A stretch of 27,223 bases of DNA from Fragilaria crotonensis (lineage: Eukaryota; Bacillariophyta; Fragilariophyceae; Fragilariales; Fragilariaceae), in NCBI GenBank assembly GCA_022925895.1, contig JAKSYS010000759.1:1-27223 (forward strand), read 5' to 3'. Under the pieces are notes generated by a model. It saw only the letters and a list, made by a program, of their open reading frames with translations, had not been told where the DNA came from and made no database searches. This document shows, piece after piece, positions 8,755 to 19,581 of the stretch (positions are counted from its first letter, which is position 1; the number at the start of each line of letters is the position of its first letter). The translations under genes and the position numbers were made by a program.

Positions 8755-9063
8755 TTAAATGCTTTCGTCAATGGTTGATGAGGAGGCCTGATCAGCCTCA
8801 ACAGCAGAAGGAGCGCGGATTCTGCGATAATAGTCCTGTGGTCGTGGTGGTCGAATGATCCAGGCCTGCAGCCGTGGCTCGAAGACGGTAACGCTACCGT
8901 CGGCGTGTCGGTGAACGTCTCCCGAACGCAAAGACCTAACTCCGATGGGGGGGTTCAATGTGAAGCGCCATTTGGCGCCATCATAAGAGAGGGGGGAAAG
9001 ACCGACCATAAGAGGCGTTGTTTCGCTTTCGCCGTAAAAGGTGGTGTAGCGCACGTCATGATA
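8755..9063 (-). CDS. antisense open frame in the element 2 leader, unknown
   Basis: A frame open on the minus strand from after a TAG at 9064-9066 to a TAA at 8755-8757, about 102 codons, with no ATG near its start (the first in-frame ATG is inside, at 8999). The reading is protein-like: GESETTPLMVGLSPLSYDGA, KWRFTLNPPIGVRSL, HADGSVTVFEPRLQAW, then a Pro/Arg-rich tail. I recognise no family. It could be the end of a captured host gene, an antisense gene as found in some LTR elements, or chance. It lies between the primer-binding site and gag, a place where elements can carry extra sequence. Confidence 0.3.
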   Translation of the reverse strand, partial: YHDVRYTTFYGESETTPLMVGLSPLSYDGAKWRFTLNPPIGVRSLRSGDVHRHADGSVTVFEPRLQAWIIRPPRPQDYYRRIRAPSAVEADQASSSTIDESI

Positions 9064-9066
9064 CTA

Positions 9067-9852
9067 GTATAGTGGTGTTTATGTGAACACGACACTATTT
9101 GGTACCAATCCATGCCAGGATTGGATCTTGGTTGTCTGTCTAGTACAATTTCTACGAGATTGACTTATACTGGACATTTTCCGAACAGAGTTTGTTGTTT
9201 ACATAACTTGGTAACGAATGGATGCCATAAGTATCCTTCAACCGAGAATTTTGATCGGAATGAGTCACGATTGACATACGCGTAATGCTCACGCGTATGA
9301 ACGTGAAACCATATGGAAGCGTACGACGTACGTGTGATGGCCACGCATATGAACACGAGAACCGCACGAGCACGACAATGACTGTTGTGAGTACTCGTTC
9401 GGGTTGGTTACCTATTGTTATGGGGTCATAGATGTCCGAGACACGACTGTTACTTCAAGTTGGGCACGCATGCCTCCACAGACACGACTGTTACTTCAAG
9501 TTGGGCACGCATGCCTTCACAGACACGACTGTTTTTGCGTATGCGCGTGGCCGTTTGTGCGTTTGGTCTGCGAGGCTCCTAAGTACTCATCCGTGTGACC
9601 AATGCGTGACGCGTATGTCAGCCATTTGTCACGAATGCGTCATCCGCGGCAACGGAGTACTTAGGGAGTTCTTGTGAATCTACCCGTGTGACTCACAGCA
9701 AACAGGATTGGACGTGTACGTGCAAAGTATTCCTACGTAGGGAACGTACCAGGAACACGTACATGCACCCGAGGGCCTGGGGCTCACAATTTTGCCAAAT
9801 TTGCAAACCACGCGGTTAACCCGGTAACTACCCTCCTGTCTCACTTGTCACC
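9067..9852 (+). other. rest of the element 2 leader, no gene seen
   Basis: Untranslated leader up to the gag ATG. It holds the 41-bp repeat at 9440-9533 and many short CACGCATG/ACGCGTATG-like motifs. No convincing frame on either strand. Confidence 0.5.
9440..9533 (+). repeat. 41-bp tandem repeat, 2.3 copies
   Basis: Units start with GACACGACTGTTACTTCAAG at 9440 and 9481; a third, partial unit (GACACGACTGTT) starts at 9522. The two full units differ at one position (CCTCCACA versus CCTTCACA). Confidence 0.9.
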
Positions 9853-11281
9853 ATGGCTGATGCCAGATCCTTCACTGCTTGCCTTACCCGCTTGGGTTTT
9901 GATGTACCTACGCGGGAATTGATTGCAAACCAAGGTATTCGTACCATCAATGATCTAACTGCCTTACCTTTTCCAGAGATTGACACTATGATTCAGCACC
10001 TCTCCAGGTGGAAGCCAAAGGCGGCTGATGTCGATGACGACGATGATCCTGTCGCGTCCCCAACGTTCCCTTACCTTGCGGTTAGGAAGTTTAAGGCCCT
10101 ACGCTCGTGGGCAGATTACTCCCTTCTTCGCGGCGATGCTCCAAACCCCGCTCTTTCGATGAACGCACCTCGTCGCGCTTTCTCAATCGATTGACTGAGT
10201 TGGAGGAGATTGCTCGAGCAAAGAAGGATGGGGACGATGCGAAGGAACCGCCAAAGTTAATGTTAATGACTGCATGGCCTACTTGGATTGAACTGTTTAT
10301 GACTTACCTTGCTCAGCAGAGGAGTGTCGTGGCGGGACCCCGCTTGTTTATGTCATCCGGGACAATGATGAGGCGGCGCCAGATGATCTTGCGCGCAATA
10401 ATTGGGATTCAGTCGATGATGACTTGATCGCCACTTCCGTCCTCGAGGGTGAAACCTTTCTCGTGACAACAAGCGTGTGTTTGACATCCTTAAGCCCTTT
10501 GTGATGGAGGGACAGGGATGGCCATTCCTTCAGACATTTAACAAGAAGCGCGATGGTCGTGCAGCTTTCAAGGCTTTGAAGTCGCAGGCAGAGGGCAAGT
10601 CTGCTATTGCCACTAGGAAAGCTAAGGCATATAACATGCTCGCAACAGCTACCTACACTGGCAAGGGCAAGTTCTCATTTGATCAGTATGTTGCACGTCT
10701 TCAACAGGCTCACAATGAATTGTTGTTTTTGGAAGAGCCAGTTGCTGAAACCAAGAAGGTTACAGATTTTCTGGCTGGGATACGTGACCCAAAGTTGGAG
10801 ACCGCCATTCAAGGTTGCATGGGCGATGAACTAAAGTTGACCAACTTTGAAGTGTGCCAGCAGTATTTCAAGACGATAGTGGAAAATACCAAGACCAGGA
10901 CCAAGTCACCTTCTGATGTTCGTGAGATCTCTAAGGTTGGAGTCGAAAAGGACAAGAAGAAGGCTAAGCACAAGAAAGACAAGTCGAAGTCCAATGATGA
11001 TGACAAGACACCAAGTGGCATTGCAATTCATTCTGGCCAATACTCGGCCAAAGACTACAACAAATTGAAGCCTTTTTGAGAAGGCGAAAGTCAAGCAGCT
11101 CCGTGAGGAAGCAAAGAAGAAGGAGAAGAAGGACAAGTCTGACGCTCGCAGCGTTGCCGTTGTCGCGACTCAGGAGGAGGCACCCCCTGATGACAATGAA
11201 GGCACCAAGACACCTGTGGTTTCCAATGCTGGAAAACAGTTTGGTCGTGCTGCTCATGGTGAGCAGCAGAAGCAGGCTTGA
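9853..11281 (+). pseudogene. gag: gag of Copia element 2, frame breaks at homopolymers
   Basis: A Gag structural protein. It starts ATGGCTGATGCC after CTTGTCACC (MADARSFTACLTRLGFDVPT), continues in PYLAVRKFKALRSWADYSLL, then in other frames RFLNRLTELEEIARAKKDGD, TPLVYVIRDNDEAAPDDLAR and a long clean stretch from 10477 (VFDILKPFVMEGQGWPFLQT, then FDQYVARLQQAHNELLF) to a Lys-rich tail (KDKKKAKHKKDKSKS). After a T run at 11073-11077 the frame shifts once more and ends GEQQKQA, TGA 11279-11281. Frame breaks lie near 10154, 10253, 10290-10330, 10457 and 11073, mostly in runs of three or more identical bases. No zinc knuckle is seen; the basic tail probably binds RNA. Confidence 0.85.
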
Positions 11282-14200
11282 TGCCTCGCGCCGGCTCTCG
11301 TTAAGACAGACGACCTAATGTTAGTCTCCACTTATGTTCGAGAGGCCGGGCCCCCCTTCTAATCTTTGCTCTCGGTTTGTGAAACATGTCTTTCGCGTAT
11401 CCGCATCGACACCCTCCGGGGACGATGAAGATACACGCACCGAACTCGATTCTCATGCGGATACTTGTGTCGCAGGTCGCAACACTCTGCTTGTCTCTGA
11501 CGAAGGTCGTCAGGTCACCGTTCATCCTTACAGCGGTGAATATAAGCCCATACCGGATGTCTCCATCGCCACTGTTGCGACTTTGTGGATTCACCCTACT
11601 GACGGGCAACCGTACATCCTCATTATCAACGAGGCTCTGTATTTCGGGGACCGAGTGGATGTCACTCTGCTCAACCCCAACCAACTACGTGCGAATGGAG
11701 TCACGGTTGAGGATGTACCCCGCCAGTTTGATTCCAAGTCTTCGCATTCAATTTATCACCCAACCGCAAAGTTGCGAATTCCTTTATCCCTTGACGGCAT
11801 CTCTTCCGGTTTCGTGAGTCGTAAACCCACTTGGGAAGAATACGAACAATACCCCCACGTTGAATTGACATCCCCGATGCGCTGGGATCCCTCTTCTGAC
11901 CAGTTTGCCAAAAGGAGGAGACATATGTTTCCAGCGTGAGTGTTGCCGAAACGTTATTGGCAACTGATCATGTGAGGAATGCTTCGAGGTTGGTTTCGGC
12001 GGTGAAATCTTTAAGCTCGATGAACGCTCCCATCGGTCTGGAGGATGACTCTCTTGGGAACCGGTTGGTGGCTGCAATCAACGTCGCAGTAGATGACATT
12101 GTCGGTGACGGCTTATCCGGGAGAACGGACAATGATGTCTACCCAATGGATGGAGAAAGCCGGAAATTGTTTTCCCTTTCAACTAGTGAGAAACGATCTG
12201 CCTTAACACCTGAGATTCTTTCCAGAAGATGGGGAGTTGGCCTTGACACTGCCAAGAGAACATTGCAAGTGACAACACAATCTGGGATAAGAAATGTCTT
12301 GGCACCGGGTGAAAGGAAGGTACGTCAGAAGCTTGATCATCTCGCTTTCCCAAACCTAAGCGGGCGCTGGTACTCGGATACGATGTTTTCGAAGACACAA
12401 TCAGTCAGGGGACACTTGGCTGCACAGGTGTTCACCAATGGTCGTGGGAGTGACCACTTCTACCCCATGAAAAGCAAAGGCTTGGCTGGTCAAAATGCTT
12501 TGATGCCATTCATTCAAGAGGTTGGGATACCCCAGACTATTGTGACAGACAATGCACCTGAAGAGGTCCACGGTGAGTTTGGAAAGATTTGTAGACGGTT
12601 CCGCGTCAAGCAAGAACAAACTGTCCCATACAGTCCGTGGTCCAACCTGGCTGAGTCAACGATTCGAGAATTGAAGGTCGGGATCCGGAGGACCTTGCGG
12701 CGCTCCAAGGCACCGAAGCGACTTTGGTGTTACTGTGGAAAGTGGGTGGCAGCGATAAGAAGACTGACGGCCCTTGATATACCCCAACTCAAGGAAGGGT
12801 ACCAGATGAAGACGTGCTGGGATGTACACCCGACATTTCCCAGTATGCCCAGTTTGATTGGTATGAGCCGGTCATGTACTGGGACCCGGTTGGCAGCTTC
12901 CCGTTTGAGCAGAAGTTGTTTGGTCGATGGATTGGTGTTGCCGAGGTTTCAACTGACCTTATGGCGTTTTATATCCTGACCAGATCTGGGAAGGTGATTG
13001 TGCGGAAATCTGTTTGGGGATTGAGTGAGGATGATCTTGCCAACCCAGATATAAAGCTCCGACTATCTGAATTGGATGAAGGTATCCAGTCTAAGATTGG
13101 GGATGGACTCAAGACAGAGGACATCGACCCAGACCTAATGGACTCCATGCCGGAGGTTCCTGATGATGTCTTCGAAGATGACGAGGACGACGTTCAGTCA
13201 GGGACAGGGGACCTTGATGGCACCGCCAAAGATGTCGAAGACCATACCCCTGAGTCCTATGATGAATACTTAACTGCCCAGGTGCTACTTCCCCAAGGTG
13301 GAGAAGCTAAGAAAGCAACTGTGATTGGGAGGAAGCGCGACCATGATGGTCGTCCGATTGGGCAGCGCCATGCAAATCCGTTACTGGATTCACGTCTCTA
13401 TGAGGTGGAGTTTCCAGACGGATCAACGGAAGCATTACTGCAAACCTCATTGCCGAAAACATGTTATCCCAGGTCGATGACGAGGGACGAAGTTATGCAG
13501 TGATGAGTGAAATTGTCGATCACCGAACGAACGGACATGCCTTGTCAAAGGATGACGGGTTTGTTGAAGACAAACGGGGACGGAGACATCCACGAATCAC
13601 TACGCGGGGATGGGAGTTGCAAGTCGAATGGCGGGATGGCTCAACGACCTGGGTACCATTGTCAGAATTGAAAGAGTCAAATCCGATTCAAGTTGCGGAG
13701 TACGCTGTCGCCAACAAGATCGCTGAAGAACCTGCGTTCGCTTGGTGGGTGCGCAACGTCTTGCGTAAAAGGGATCGGATAATCAAGAAAGTCAAGGCCA
13801 GATACTGGGCGAAGACGCATAAGTTTGGCATTGAGCTCCCAAAGACTGTGGCAGAGGCCCTTAAGATCGATGAGCGAACAGGGACTGATTTTTGGAGGAA
13901 GGCAATCGAATTGAGATGAAGAACGTCATGCCAGCATTCGAGTTCATTGATGATGATGCAGTGCCGAAATTCTACAAGAAAATTGATTGTCACATGATCT
14001 TTGATGTCAAGATGGACTTGACTAGAAAGGCGCGGTTGGTGGCCGGTGGGCACCAAACGGATCCGCCAAAGAGTCTACGTACTCGAGTGTGGTGTCACGT
14101 GACAGTATACGAATTGCTTTCACGCTGGCGGCACTGAATGACTTGGATGTCCTTTCTGCCGATGTGCAGGGGGCATACCTTAATGCTCCAACGAAGGAGA

Positions 14201-15520
14201 AGGTTTACACGACCGCTGGGTTGGAGTTTGGTGCAGACAAAGTTGGTCGACCGGTCCTAATTGTTCGAGCTCTCTATGGGTTGAAGTCAAGTGGTGCTCG
14301 ATGGCGAGACCACATGGCGGCCACGTTACGGGAAGGAGGCTTTGTAAGTTGCAGAGGTGATCCTGACGTATGGATGCGGCCCAAGGTGAAGACGAATGGG
14401 GACAAATACTGGGAGTATGTTCTTTGCTATGTGGATGATATTTTGTGCGTGTCGCACGAACCGCAAGTGGTCATGGACTACCTCGCCTCCAAGTATACCC
14501 TAAAGAAAGGAAGTGTGAAGGAACCTGACTCATATTTAGGTGCCAAAGTCAAGAAGTGGACAATCGACGGTGCAGACAACCCAAGCAAGGTAAGATGGGC
14601 AATGTCTTCTGACCTTTATGTAAAGCGTGCTGTAACCGAGGTTGAACGTGAACTTGATGAGATTGGTGAACGGCTAAGCACAAAGGTGTCGACGCCTATG
14701 AGTCAGGGTTACCGACCTGAAATTGATACGACCCCGGAACTGGACGCAAAGCGTGCGAACTACTTTCAGGGATTGATCGGAGTGCTGCGCTGGATCTGTG
14801 AACTTGGGCGTGTTGATATCCTCGTTGATGTTGCAATGTTGTCGCGTTTTCTTGCTGCACCAAGAAGGGGGCATCTCAACCAAGCTTTCCACATCTTCGC
14901 GTACTTGAAACGATACAATCGGTCAAGCATGGTATTCGATGACACGGAGCCAGTGTTTGATGAGAGTCGCTTTCAGAAGTGTGATTGGACTGAATACTAC
15001 CCGGGCGCGTGCGAGGTAGAGCCGCCAGGTGCACACGAATTACGGGGGCAATCGGTATCGATGAGTTGTTTTGTTGATGCGGACCATGCTGGTTGTCGTG
15101 TCACACGGCGCTCTCATACTGGAGTTTTGATTTTTATTAATCGAGCACCTATCCTTTGGTATTCGAAACGGCAAAATACTGTCGAAGCATCGACCTTTGG
15201 GATCTGAGTTCATTGCTGCAAAGGTTGCAGTGGAGATGATTGAAGGACTGCGTTACAAGCTGCGGATGATGGGTGTCCAAGTGGATGGGCCAACAAACGT
15301 ATTTTGTGATAATGAATCCGTCGTCAAGAATTCGACGAAGCCTGAGTCAACTCTGAAGAAGAAACACAATGCGATTGCTTACCACCGAGTGCGCGAAGCG
15401 CAAGCGGCAGGTATTGTGCGGATCGCTAAGGAGGACGGAGAAACCAACTTGGCGGATGTCCTAACCAAGTGTCTTCCTGGGCCACGGCTAAGAGAGTTGT
15501 GCTCGCGTATACTTTGGTGA
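11281..15520 (+). pseudogene. pol: pol of Copia element 2 (protease, integrase, RT, RNase H)
   Basis: A Copia polyprotein in canonical order. Protease: ELDSHADTCVAG (Asp codon 11448). Integrase: LSRRWGVGLDTAKRTL, then catalytic Asp at 12377 (YSDTMFS), Asp at 12548 (VTDNAPEE) and Glu at 12653 (LAESTIREL). RT: AGGH near 14043, motif A Asp at 14161 (SADVQGAYLNAP) and YVDD at 14428-14439. RNase H: first Asp at 15076 (FVDADHAG), then WYSKRQNTVEAST, GSEFIAAK and LADVLTK. It ends TAC-type region CSRILW with TGA at 15518-15520. ATG at 11334 opens the protease frame; an ATG at 11281 overlaps the gag stop (TGATG). Frame breaks near 11350, 11910, 12797, 13435, 13913, 14068 and 15199 are one base each. 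All catalytic residues are present. Confidence 0.88.
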
Positions 15521-15707
15521 CTGGTCCAAAAAGGACGCGGTTACGAGTGGAGTACATAATGATTATGGAACCACTAACCCCCAAAACGGATGGGTGGATG
15601 TACACGTGATGACACGTGGAACCACCACGAACTAGCCGAAGTCGGCCGGCCACTGCATTGACGAATTCGGTCGAACTAGTCGTCTCTGACGGTTAGCTCG
15701 AGGGGAC
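15521..15707 (+). other. element 2 3' untranslated region and polypurine block
   Basis: 187 bases after pol. The last 12, GCTCGAGGGGAC (15696-15707), directly precede the 3' LTR and match the block before the element 3 LTR (GCTCGCGGGGAC). It would prime plus-strand synthesis. Confidence 0.7.
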
Positions 15708-15961
15708 TGAATGAATTCTGCCATGAGTGCGGGATATTCGGACACCGGGACAGACCGAAGTATCTTGGGCTGACGCAAGACGCGTGCCACGTACGCATGC
15801 GCGGATGGGACACTTCATCCGCGGCATGAGGGAACAAGTCTAGAATAAGCTCACTCTTTTTGTAAATAGTCAAGTTGCATGCTGCTACTAGTTGATTACT
15901 ACATGTCTTAGAGTCGTCCCTGGCAATGGCGGATGCGCCGCTCTTGCGAGGGAATCAACTG
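15708..15961 (+). repeat. 3' LTR of Copia element 2
   Basis: 254 bp, identical to 8459-8713 except GAGGG here for GAGGGG there. Followed by the right target copy ATCAG (15962-15966). Confidence 0.92.
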
Positions 15962-15966
15962 ATCAG

Positions 15967-17750
15967 ATCCAGGCTGGATTCTCAGAGATGGTAACATGGG
16001 ACAGCATGCGGGGTTCGCACGCAGCCAATTTGAAAGTCTCGCCGCTTGCCGTTATACCCCAAGTGGGTCGCCGCGGCCGCCTCTTGTTGGACTTGTCCTT
16101 TGCAGTCCAGGCCGAGCGACCAGGTAGCAAGAGGGGACGGCGTAATTGGGTGCCGCCCCCACCATTAGCCCCCTCCGTTAATTCCACCACTATACAACAA
16201 TCGCCAGACTATCCGGTCAAAGAACTAGGCCGGGTTCTACCTCGGCTCCTAGCCTTCATGAACAGTGTCCCCTCGGAAGAGACAATTATGTTTGCAAAAA
16301 TTGACCTGTCAGACGGTTTTTGGCGCATGCTGGTGCATGAAGCCGACAAGTGGAACTTTGCCTATGCGCTACCAGGTACCGCAGGGGACCCCATCCGACT
16401 CATCATTCCCCACGCCCTGCAAATGGGGTGGACAGAGAGCCCGGGATATTTCTGTGCCGCCACCGAAACTGGCCGCGATATCATGCAGGCACTTATCGAT
16501 GGGGGAACCCGGTTACCCCCACACGTCTTTGACTCCTACATGGAACCCACTAGTGGCGCCCGCCGCCAAAGCTCCCCAGCAGCAGACAGAACATGGCAAA
16601 TGACCGCCGTCTATGTTGACGACTATATCTTAGCCGCCGTCGAAAGTCCCGATGGCACTGCCCTCCAGCGCACAGGGCGGGCCGCACTGCACACCATTCA
16701 CGGCTTATTCCCTCCAGACGTTTCCGGCCATCTCGGCGGCAAAGACCCCATCTCCGTAAAAAATTGAGGCCGGTGATGCCCGCTGGGCGCAGTCCAAAGA
16801 AATATTAGGTTTTGTTTTTGACGGGAAGTCACGTACGGTGCACCTTACCCAGCGAAAAGCCGTCGGTATTGCCGACGCAATCACCCGATTACTTCGAAAG
16901 ACGCGGGTCGCCGTTCAGAAGTTTCAATCGGTAGTTGGGAAGATGCGGCATGTTGCAACCATCCTCCCATCAGCACGCTCGCTATTCACCCCAGTAAATC
17001 GAGCATTGCGGGTCACCCTCCACTATCTCCTCAGTGCATCCGGCGAAGTCCGCGCGGCCCAGTTGGACTTGCGGCAGATGGTTTCACCCTCGCTGCGCGG
17101 CCGACCCATGTAAATCCTTCCCGCCCCGACCCAGACTACATCGGCTACTGCGATGCCAGTGCGTTTGGCGCGGGCGGAGTATGGTTCAGTGGGAAGTGTT
17201 CCCTGCCCGAAACAGTCTGGCGACTGCAGTGGCCGCTGGATATCACAGCGGCTGTCATATCTGAGAGCAACCCGACCGGGACGCTAACGAATTCAGACCT
17301 GGAGATGGCGGCGGTGGTGTTGCAATTAAATGTCCTAGAAACGCTTGTGCCCTCGATGCACCATAAGTCGACTCATATTCATAGCGACAACACCCCCAGT
17401 GTAGCTTGGTTGACCAAAATGGCCACCAAAACAGCAAACTCAGATGCTGCACACCGCCTCGTCCGTGGATTGGCGCTTCGCCAACGAATGTTGCATTCTG
17501 CTCCTGTGAGCATCACGCATGTCGCGGGATCAGATAACAACTTAGCAGATATCGCATCGCGAGCAATTACCCAACTTGATGACGACCATGCGTTCCTAAC
17601 GCACTTTGATACCTTGTTCCCCTTACAGGAGAGATTTTGGCAGCGTGCCAGCCCACCGCCCGCGCAGCTATCCAATGTGATTTCGACGCTGCGCGGACAG
17701 CGCTTGACGCAGCAACAGTGGACACTGCCGTCAGGGCTACCAGCTGGCGC
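15967..17750 (+). pseudogene. pol: YR element reverse transcriptase and RNase H
   Basis: Continues the pol frame from 8458. RT: IQAGFSEMVTWDSM, GRRGRLLLDLSFA, motif A FAKIDLSDGFWRM (Asp codon 16303), motif B QMGWTESPGYFC, motif C VYVDDYIL (Asp codons 16618 and 16621). The frame breaks at an A run near 16760 (a stop at 16765-16767 follows), resumes through EILGFVFDGKSRTVHLTQRK, and breaks again near 17080. RNase H follows: GYCDASAFGAGGVWF (Asp 17152), LEMAA (Glu 17302), HSDNTPSVAWL (Asp 17386) and LADIASR (Asp 17548), the complete DEDD set. The tail PPPAQLSNVISTLRGQ joins RNase H to the recombinase, whose frame overlaps this one. The RT resembles DIRS/Ngaro types and not the Copia RTs here. 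Confidence 0.85.
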
Positions 17751-18761
17751 TGGTGGCAGCACTACTGTACCGATTGTGGAACGGATCCATGGCTGCGCGA
17801 CACGACTCCCGCGATCCGCAGCCAGCTTCTCTTGGGATTTGCCGCCAGGACTCGTACTGGATTCTTTGGGAAAGGCAGGCAAGTTGGAGCCCAAACTGTT
17901 GAAAAAGCATTGCGTCACGTGGCACAAGCCTTCGTGTTGGAGGGATACCCCGACCCCCGACGAGGCGGCGCCGGCGCCGACTTGGCTCTGCCCTTTACCC
18001 ACCTGCTTAAATCCTTCCGAGATCGAGATCCCGCGCCAAAACCCCAAGTCGCACTCCCCGTCCACGCCATAGCCCTTGCGGCTGCCGCCCGTAACGACCC
18101 TAATGCCTCGCCCCGCGAGACGGCAACAGCCCACCTTATAGTTATGGCGTTCTATTTTCTTTTGCGTGTCGGCGAATACACCCTCCCTCCGGAGCGTCGC
18201 ACCACCCGCACTGTGCAGTTCCGTATCTGCGACATTCGTTTTTGGCAAGGCCAAACCCTGCTACCGCCCAACAGCGACGCAGCTATCCTTGCAGCCGCCT
18301 CCTCGGTGACGCTCATTATGGATAACCAAAAAAATGGGCAGCGCGGCGACATCATTCACCAAGAAGCGGTCAATGCCGACTTCTGCCCAGTTCGCTCTAC
18401 AGCCGCGCGCGTTAGTGCCATTATGGCGCAGAACATGCCCTTAACGACGCCTGTCAGTTTTGTGCAACCGGGGACTCATGTACAACCAAACCATATTCTC
18501 TACGCCGTCCGGCGGGGAGCAACGCTTGCTAAGCTCACCGAAAGCGGGTATACCCTTTCCCGAATTGGTGCGCACTTGCTGCGTGCTTCGGGCGCCATGG
18601 CCTTGTGATTATCCGGACATGGCCCGGAGGCAATCATGAAGTTGGGACGTTGGCGCACTCAAACTTTCTTAACGTACATCCACGCCCAGATTGCAGAACT
18701 CACCTCAGGCACATCAACAAAAATGAGGCAACCGGTCCCGTTTCATAATGTAGGCGGATAA
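17637..18761 (+). pseudogene. YR element tyrosine recombinase, one nonsense codon
   Basis: Integrase of the YR element: tyrosine recombinases insert a circular DNA copy by strand exchange through a covalent Tyr-DNA bond. The core-binding part is SWRWWQHYCTDCGTDPWLR, then LLLGFAARTRTGFFGKG and GAQTVEKALRHVAQAF; the catalytic part has LLRVGEYTLPP (Arg codon 18165), HLLRASG (His 18573, Arg 18582), a further His in SGHGPEAIMKLGRWRT (18618) and the nucleophile in TFLTYIHAQIAEL (Tyr 18675). A TGA at 18606-18608 breaks the frame between the H-x-x-R and the Tyr; the frame is otherwise open to TAA at 18759-18761. The stop looks like CGA to TGA, a CpG transition. The frame overlaps the RNase H frame from about 17637; no independent ATG is evident. 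Confidence 0.85.
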
Positions 18762-19046
18762 CTCGCCCACGACCGGCTAGTCAAGTAGCTCTTGGGCCCT
18801 GCTCTTTACATTTCATCTCCAGGTTCCTGCAGGTTCCCTTGGTGCTACGGCATCTAAATACGCCACAATCTATGCATACTTGATGGGAGGCAGCGCTAGC
18901 GCCGCGCCGACCTATCCCGAGCTAGCACGACATGACCAGGACGGCCTGCCCGGGGGGGGTGGGTGTGTCCATGGCATCGATCGTGAGGCCAAACTAGCAT
19001 GCACGATGCAATAGCAAGTTAACCTAAGATAGAGGCCAAGTGGGTG
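18762..19046 (+). other. YR element 3' untranslated region, no gene seen
   Basis: 285 bases between the recombinase stop and B1. Apart from a run of eight G at about 18952-18959 I see nothing to annotate. Confidence 0.5.
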
Positions 19047-19294
19047 ATAATCTAGGGGCCGGAAACTACCAACGGAACTAGTAATAGATCCGTGGGAATA
19101 CCCTAAACCTTAGAAATTCAGTTCTACAGCCATCTACTAGAATACTATACTACTCTAGAGGCATGCACTGGTGCCAATCGGCAACAGTACACCAAGCTAC
19201 TGTCGCAAATGGCAGACTGTGAATTGGTAAGGCTGACGTTGTCAGACCCCCAGACATTCGAAGACCAAAACGTACAGCTCCCTATCTCCGATAG
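19047..19294 (+). repeat. B1 repeat of the YR element
   Basis: 248 bp from ATAATCTAGGGGC to CTATCTCCGATAG, nearly identical to B2 at 19582-19829 and of the same length. It abuts A2 with no gap (CCGATAG then GTCTAGCG), as expected if B1-A2 preserves the junction of a circular form. Confidence 0.9.
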
Positions 19295-19509
19295 GTCTAG
19301 CGTACGTCAACGGTCGACGAAGGGACCCACCCTCTGGTGGCCAGTCGTGTCTCCGGTCATAGTTGTGAATCACTGTGAATCACGCTCCCGGAACACGATT
19401 GCCGCCACGTAGAGGACGGAATCCAAAAACTACACAGTACCGTTTTTTGACTCAGCCTGCGTTGTACCATTGTCGTTTGAGAACGAAAAAAGTACAAGTG
19501 AAAGGACTA
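19295..19509 (+). repeat. A2 repeat of the YR element
   Basis: 215 bp matching A1 (5382-5574) from GTCTAGCGTACG to AAAGGACTA. A2 has extra bases in several runs, for example CCGTTTTTTGAC versus CCGTTTTTGAC and CGAAAAAAGTAC versus CGAAAAAGTAC, plus a duplicated GTGAATCAC. Confidence 0.9.
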
Positions 19510-19581
19510 CCCACCCCCCCTCACCTAAGGCCCTTCGCACCTACGGATGCTTCGCCCTTTGAGATACTAACCCTCCCGCCC
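19510..19581 (+). other. 72-bp spacer between A2 and B2
   Basis: C-rich sequence starting CCCACCCCCCCTCACC. It is absent from the B1-A2 junction and from the sequence after A1, so it belongs to the 3' end layout of this element only. Confidence 0.6.

Larger units (their letters stand above)
8459..15961 (+). mobile_element. Copia element 2, complete, recent insertion
   Basis: A 7.5-kb LTR retrotransposon with LTRs 8459-8713 and 15708-15961 (identical except for one G in a G run), primer site at 8714, a long leader of 1.1 kb, gag 9853-11281, pol 11334-15520 (protease, integrase, RT, RNase H) and a polypurine block at 15696-15707. It sits in the pol gene of the YR element with a 5-bp target duplication. 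Near-identical LTRs mean a young insertion, yet the genes contain about a dozen one-base frame breaks; see the finding on homopolymer errors. It is a different Copia family from elements 1 and 3. Confidence 0.92.

Noticed and set aside
9440-9533. Regular 41-bp repeats, possible CRISPR
   Set aside because: The units are contiguous with no spacers and lie in a eukaryotic retroelement leader; a simple tandem repeat.
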